A DNA stretch of 64,000 bases from an uncultured Anaerolineales bacterium. GTDB lineage: Bacteria > Chloroflexota > Anaerolineae > Anaerolineales > UBA4823. Position numbers and translations under genes: made by a program. Position 1 is the stretch's first letter. Every line of letters starts with the position of its first letter. The stretch covers positions 1 to 64,000 of the forward strand of contig CALFWB010000039.1 in assembly GCA_937928795.1 (NCBI GenBank), read 5' to 3'. The notes below the pieces were generated by a model. It did not search any database, was not told the DNA's origin, and saw only the letters and a program-made list of their open reading frames with translations. Below, one piece after another: positions 60,135 through 64,000 of the stretch.

Positions 60135-61574
60135 TTACATAACCGCATCAACCATCAAAACGAGGAACAAGAAAGCCAAATACATGCTAGAGTAACGATA
60201 CATTTTCCATGCAACTTTGTTGCCTTCTTTTTTCCAGACTTTCCAGGCTGCAGAAAGCAACCAGAGTCCCAAGAGGATTGATCCAATCAAGGTGAATACA
60301 CCGCCCAAGCCAAATAACGGCAAGAGGAGGGTCAAACCGACCAGTTCAACTGTATAGACAAAGATCTGCCGCCGGGTTTCCTCCTCGCCGCGCACAACCG
60401 GCAACATCGGAACACCGGCACGGGCATAATCACTGCGCCGCACCAACGCCAAAGCCCAAAAGTGAGGCGGTGTCCACATAAAAATCACCCCAAACAGAAA
60501 AAGAGCGGAAAGCTGCAGACTGCCCGTAGCTGCTGCCCATCCCACTAAGGGCGGAATTGCCCCCGCCCCTCCGCCGATGACGATGTTCTGAGGAGTGGCT
60601 TTCTTGAGCCAAAGGCTATAAATCACCACGTAATAGAAAAAGCCAACCAAACTCAGAATGGCTGCCAGAAGATTAACTTTTGCAACCATCAGGTAAAAGG
60701 AAAGCAGAGAAATTCCCACCCCAAAGGCTAAGCCTTGGGCTGGAGTGAGCCTGCCAGCCGGGATCGGGCGTTTCTGGGTGCGCTGCATCTTTTGGTCGTC
60801 TTCGCGGTCAAGGTATTGGTTCACAGCACCCGCTCCCCCCGCTGCCAGAAAGCCGCCTATCAAAGTCCAAAAGGTCAAAGAGAGAGAAGGAAAACGCTGC
60901 CCCCCAACCACCATGCCGGCGTAGGTGGTGACTAACAGCAAGGCGACTACGATGGGCTTGGTCAATAGCAAAAAGTCCTTCAGGGCAGACCACTGCCAGC
61001 GATTGGACTGCATGCGCAAAACTTCATCTTCAAGAACAAGCCCTGCTCGGCCTACCCCGATGGTTAGAACGATTGCAGCAATCCAAATACCCAGAAATGT
61101 TACCTGATGAAGCACAACTAAGTATGTTGGAAATCCTTCCACCAATTGCTTGCCCAGCATCGCTTGGGATAAATACAAGACCGTTACAATGGTGGCTGGA
61201 ACAACGATGGATGTCTTTTCTCGATAAGTGGTAAAAGCGCGCTGCCAATAAAATAACCAAGCTACTCCGATCATCAAGACGAGGAAGCGGTGAGCCATGT
61301 TCACCCACTGGAACGGGCTGAGCGGGAACCATTGATCAGGCAAGCAGAACGGCCAACTCAAACAAACAGAAGCAAGGTCAAAATGGGCAATCAAACCGCC
61401 GCTGCCAAGAATGGCGATTAAGCCAGCCACCATCAGGAGTGTCCAACGCCCAAAAGGCGTGGAGTAAGCAAGATTTAGACGAACCGTCAAGGCTTTAAGC
61501 TGGCGGAGGACAAACCCCAGCGCGCAAAGCAAGACGAATAGGGCAACCCAAAGCATCGGATTGGTTTGATTCAT
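60135..61574 (-). CDS. Fusion of half-size CtaA-like domain and CtaB haem O synthase
   Basis: A 479-residue membrane protein. Residues 1-190 hold five hydrophobic segments with two His in the CtaA/COX15 pattern (VNMAHRFLVL, LVVLHQVTFLG), that is one four-helix half of haem A synthase. Residues 200-479 are a complete UbiA-type protohaem farnesyltransferase with NQYLDREDDQKMQRTQKRP and YTPPHFW-like MWTPPHFWALAL. The enzyme would farnesylate haem B and perhaps oxidise haem O. I start at ATG 61574, whose ATGA overlaps the SURF1 stop. It belongs to the cytochrome oxidase assembly operon. Confidence 0.9.
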   Translation of the reverse strand: MNQTNPMLWVALFVLLCALGFVLRQLKALTVRLNLAYSTPFGRWTLLMVAGLIAILGSGGLIAHFDLASVCLSWPFCLPDQWFPLSPFQWVNMAHRFLVLMIGVAWLFYWQRAFTTYREKTSIVVPATIVTVLYLSQAMLGKQLVEGFPTYLVVLHQVTFLGIWIAAIVLTIGVGRAGLVLEDEVLRMQSNRWQWSALKDFLLLTKPIVVALLLVTTYAGMVVGGQRFPSLSLTFWTLIGGFLAAGGAGAVNQYLDREDDQKMQRTQKRPIPAGRLTPAQGLAFGVGISLLSFYLMVAKVNLLAAILSLVGFFYYVVIYSLWLKKATPQNIVIGGGAGAIPPLVGWAAATGSLQLSALFLFGVIFMWTPPHFWALALVRRSDYARAGVPMLPVVRGEEETRRQIFVYTVELVGLTLLLPLFGLGGVFTLIGSILLGLWLLSAAWKVWKKEGNKVAWKMYRYSSMYLAFLFLVLMVDAVM

Positions 61575-62368
61575 GCTCTCATCCTTCGTCGAATCAAGAT
61601 CGGATAGCCGATAGCCACAATGGCTGCAAAGGTAAACCACTGCAAAGCGTATCCCAAATGCGGCCCCTCGCTTAAGTCAAGTTCAAGTGTGGCAGGGACG
61701 GGCAAATGGGCAGATGCACCTTCCCCCTCGGTCTGTTGGATGTAAACGTCTTGGACAATGGGATAGGGAATTTGTTGGGCAATTGCCCCGATATTGGCGA
61801 GATTCCAAGCTCGCAATGGCGGATCAGCGGGCGATGGGATGGGATCGCTACGCCGTCCAAAATCCGGCTTAGATTGAGCGCGCCGAATCACACCTATGAC
61901 GGTTACTTGCCCAGGCTGATCGAAATCCGACCAATTGCCGCTCAGGAAATCCTCTCCGGGAATCCAGCCGCGATTGACCATGATGGCAAGATCGCTACCT
62001 GCAACCTTCAGTGGAGTGAGCAAGGCGACGCCCCAGCGATTCTGATAGGCTTGATTTCGCAGAGCAACCTGATGCTCAAAATCATATTCACCCTGAACGA
62101 GAACCGAGCGATATTCCATCCCGTAGAGATTCTCTTGCAGAGTCGTTGCATCCAGAACCAAAGTAGGCTGCTGGAGCTGGGCTTGCACCCGAGCGTTGAA
62201 AGCTCGCCGTTGCTCGAGCCGATCCAACTGCCAAATTCCCAGACGGATCAGCACCCCAACCGCAAGCAGCACGAGAAAAGAAGTTATCCAGAACCGTAAA
62301 CTTGCGAATTGGCGATGAGCGCTTTTTGGTTTATTGACTACCGCTTTGGTCGAGAGCAAATGGCTCAT
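61571..62368 (-). CDS. SURF1 family cytochrome oxidase assembly protein
   Basis: A 265-residue protein with an N-terminal and a C-terminal membrane helix flanking a SURF1 domain. Landmarks are LGIWQLDRLEQRRAFN near the N-terminus, ILVNRGWIP-like IMVNRGWIPGEDF in the middle and HLGYALQWFTFA at the C-terminus. SURF1 helps insert haem A into subunit I of aa3 oxidases. It overlaps both neighbours by 4 bp, as expected for a tightly translated operon. Confidence 0.94.
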   Translation of the reverse strand: MSHLLSTKAVVNKPKSAHRQFASLRFWITSFLVLLAVGVLIRLGIWQLDRLEQRRAFNARVQAQLQQPTLVLDATTLQENLYGMEYRSVLVQGEYDFEHQVALRNQAYQNRWGVALLTPLKVAGSDLAIMVNRGWIPGEDFLSGNWSDFDQPGQVTVIGVIRRAQSKPDFGRRSDPIPSPADPPLRAWNLANIGAIAQQIPYPIVQDVYIQQTEGEGASAHLPVPATLELDLSEGPHLGYALQWFTFAAIVAIGYPILIRRRMRA

Positions 62369-62901
62369 TTTTGACCCTCGCTAACCACATTAGCAAGCTT
62401 AGTTCCCTCTGCTGATTTTATCGGCAGCGCCACCAGGCTATAGACAAACAAGAGCATTGCCAAGGTTGGCGCCGCCATTGCCAAAGCCAAAAAGCGACTA
62501 GTCCAGGTAGTCGGCTTCAAGACATCCACCCCAAAATAATTCCCGACCACAAAACTGCATTGGTAAGCTAATTTGTCAGAGGTATCGAAACGAAGACTGG
62601 CCGAGCGCCCAGCAGGAATCCAAAGCGGACCGAGTTGATGATCCACAACATCCTCGTTGCGCACCAGCAGCACATCCCCGACCACAAAAGTCATTCCCTC
62701 TGGAAGATCAATCTCTTCCTCACCTTGGGCAATACGTTCCGCAGTGCCGTTCGGAATGACCAACTCCACAGTTTTTGGCGGCCGATCGCGTTCATCGCGC
62801 TGTAAGAAGTACATTGCTTCGTTAAACACCGCCACGAAGGCTATGGCAATCAGAAGGACAATGCCAAACCGTTTGACATAGGGGCGAAAGGATTTGGACA
62901 T
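62365..62901 (-). CDS. Membrane-anchored cupredoxin-like protein of the oxidase cluster
   Basis: A 178-residue protein with an N-terminal helix (about 12-32) and a C-terminal helix (about 138-160). In between is a beta-rich domain: VELVIPNGTAERI, FVVGDVLLVRNEDVVDHQLGPL and LAYQCSFV, the spacing of a cupredoxin fold with a His and a Cys as possible copper ligands, though a second His is not clear. Start overlaps SCO1 closely (next gene ends at 62902) and it overlaps SURF1 by 4 bp. A role in copper delivery to oxidase is inferred from position. Confidence 0.65.
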   Translation of the reverse strand: MSKSFRPYVKRFGIVLLIAIAFVAVFNEAMYFLQRDERDRPPKTVELVIPNGTAERIAQGEEEIDLPEGMTFVVGDVLLVRNEDVVDHQLGPLWIPAGRSASLRFDTSDKLAYQCSFVVGNYFGVDVLKPTTWTSRFLALAMAAPTLAMLLFVYSLVALPIKSAEGTKLANVVSEGQK

Positions 62902-63516
62902 TTATCTGACTCCCTTCAGCAATTGGCGGATATCCTCCAGTAAAACCTTTACGCCAATGTCATAAGGATAGGTTAGGATGAGATTCTGTTCGGCATCCAA
63001 GACATAAATTCGTGCCGTATGATCAACCAGATAGTTTTCCGAACCTTCCACTTGGCGAATTTGGCGAAATGCTCCAAATTGTTTCCACACTTTAGCAAGC
63101 TCTTCTTCGCTTCCGGTCAACCCAACAAACTGCGGATCGAAGTTTCGCAAGTGTCTTGCCAGCACTTCTGGAGAGTCGCGCTGAGGGTCAACTGTGATGA
63201 AAACGAATCGCACTTTTTCGGCTTGTTCAGCAAGGTTAGCATTGACTTGCCTAAATGTAGCCAACGTGATCGGACAGACATCCGGGCAATAGGTGTAACC
63301 AAAGAAAACAAATACCACACGCCCTTTGAGATCAGACAGGCGAAAATCCGAGCCATATTGATCGGTAAGCCGAAAATCCGCCATTGGCAAAGGTGGCTCG
63401 ATCAACGTTCCTCGATAAGTGTGAGGACGCAGAACAAATCCTACCCCCATGAGGATTAGGAGCAACCCCAAAAGTCCACCGATCAGCCAAACTTTCTGCT
63501 TTGCCATCTTGCTCAC
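62902..63516 (-). CDS. SCO1/SenC family copper chaperone
   Basis: A 204-residue membrane-anchored thioredoxin-fold protein. One N-terminal helix (about 10-29) precedes the domain with the copper-binding CPDVCP (Cys77, Cys81) and the distal His166 in VDHTARI, so all three ligands are present. It inserts copper into the Cu-A site of oxidase subunit II. It lies directly downstream of subunit III. Confidence 0.95.
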   Translation of the reverse strand: MSKMAKQKVWLIGGLLGLLLILMGVGFVLRPHTYRGTLIEPPLPMADFRLTDQYGSDFRLSDLKGRVVFVFFGYTYCPDVCPITLATFRQVNANLAEQAEKVRFVFITVDPQRDSPEVLARHLRNFDPQFVGLTGSEEELAKVWKQFGAFRQIRQVEGSENYLVDHTARIYVLDAEQNLILTYPYDIGVKVLLEDIRQLLKGVR

Positions 63517-63533
63517 TGTGTATCCCGTCTAAC

Positions 63534-64000
63534 TCAAGGTAAGGGTGTACCGATCAAATACAAGGCCGGGTAGAAGAAGATCCACACTACATCCACAAAG
63601 TGCCAATAGACGGCTGCCGCTTCCACTGCCCAGTGTCTTTCAGGTGAGTACAAACCACGTGCACCATTGCGCAAGACGACAGCCAAGAAGATCACCCCAG
63701 TTAGGACGTGGAAGGCGTGAAAGCCGGTCAAAGTGTAAAAAATAGAAGCCGCAGCACCATCCGCCGTTCCAAACGGTGCAATCTGCCACTCGACACCCAC
63801 AACGCCCACTAGGAATGCAACCCCTAAAAACAGGGTGATCGCTGTATTGCGCAAGAAGGCTTTACGATCGCCGTGCGCCATTGCAATCTCAGCGCGGTTC
63901 ATAAAGAAGGAGCTGGTCAATAGCATAGCTGTAACCACAAATCCAACCACCTGATCGAGATGGGGGCGCGACTGAGTACCGAGCAGATAAAAGCGGCTGA
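63534..64000 (-). CDS. coxC: Cytochrome c oxidase subunit III (partial, runs off right edge)
   Basis: The minus-strand frame is open to the window edge; about 155 C-terminal residues are seen. Three to four membrane helices with TGFHAFHVLTGVIFLAV, AAVYWHFVDVVWIFFYP and an ending at YLIGTPLP identify subunit III of the haem-copper oxidase family. The N-terminal helices lie beyond the window. A possible internal start at 63950 is only the first GTG in view, not the true start. It heads the visible part of the oxidase assembly operon. Confidence 0.92.
   Translation of the reverse strand, partial: SRFYLLGTQSRPHLDQVVGFVVTAMLLTSSFFMNRAEIAMAHGDRKAFLRNTAITLFLGVAFLVGVVGVEWQIAPFGTADGAAASIFYTLTGFHAFHVLTGVIFLAVVLRNGARGLYSPERHWAVEAAAVYWHFVDVVWIFFYPALYLIGTPLP

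Overview
The window is a 64 kb stretch of bacterial chromosome with moderate GC by eye and mostly Shine-Dalgarno starts. It holds many Cys-anchored lipoproteins, long runs of co-directional genes, and intergenic gaps filled with short palindromic repeats. The combination of an mre/min/rodA cell-shape cluster, a haem-copper oxidase assembly cluster, a beta-oxidation operon, a branched-chain amino acid transporter and this repeat style best fits Chloroflexota, near Anaerolineae. That placement is inference; no rRNA gene is present to settle it. I see no prophage, CRISPR array or intact transposase.

Layout. 1-2090: partial secreted VIT/von Willebrand protein (minus). 2409-5156: prfA, prmC and a YdcF-like membrane protein (plus). 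5157-5476: an unexplained, strongly structured intergenic region. 5477-14470 (minus, read right to left): mreB-mreC-mreD-mrdA-minC-minD-minE-rodA-gltX, so wall elongation and division-site placement share one cluster. 14766-14957: a glmS ribozyme in front of glmS. 17259-18425: a phosphodiester glycosidase-like protein. 19128-22652: methyltransferase, SRAP protease, glycerate kinase and radical SAM protein in tight series. 22720-24697: proS with a proline-rich leader peptide and a complete set of attenuator hairpins. 24947-26738: a cytosolic NMT1-like binding protein and a rhodanese. 26866-34916 (minus): a TetR-controlled fatty-acid beta-oxidation operon. 35000-36965: M23 lipoprotein, tRNA-Pro, dodecin. 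36966-42135: livK-H-M-G-F. 42336-46184: a very large PAS/GAF/HD-GYP sensor. 47095-49273: L,D-transpeptidase, then a PCuAC copper chaperone with a DeoR-NosL fusion regulator. 49326-50216: a repeat island. 50217-54507 (minus): a MacB-like efflux system. 54897-60024: a polyphosphate cluster (ppx-CHAD-sixA-ppk). 60135-64000 (minus): cytochrome oxidase subunit III, SCO1, a cupredoxin-like protein, SURF1 and a CtaA-CtaB fusion.

The most notable signals are regulatory RNA and small mobile DNA. (1) proS carries what looks like a textbook ribosome-mediated attenuator, with a 19-residue leader peptide containing six prolines. (2) The glmS ribozyme has all core helices but a roughly 40-nt two-hairpin insertion. 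(3) A 78-bp non-autonomous element is present in three full copies, two with exact 9-bp and one with 8-bp target duplications, plus one truncated copy. (4) A DeoR-type HTH fused to a NosL-like metal domain lies in front of a copper chaperone, with a perfect 12-bp inverted repeat upstream. (5) The 5157-5476 region can form a junction closed by an 8-bp stem with a possible pseudoknot.
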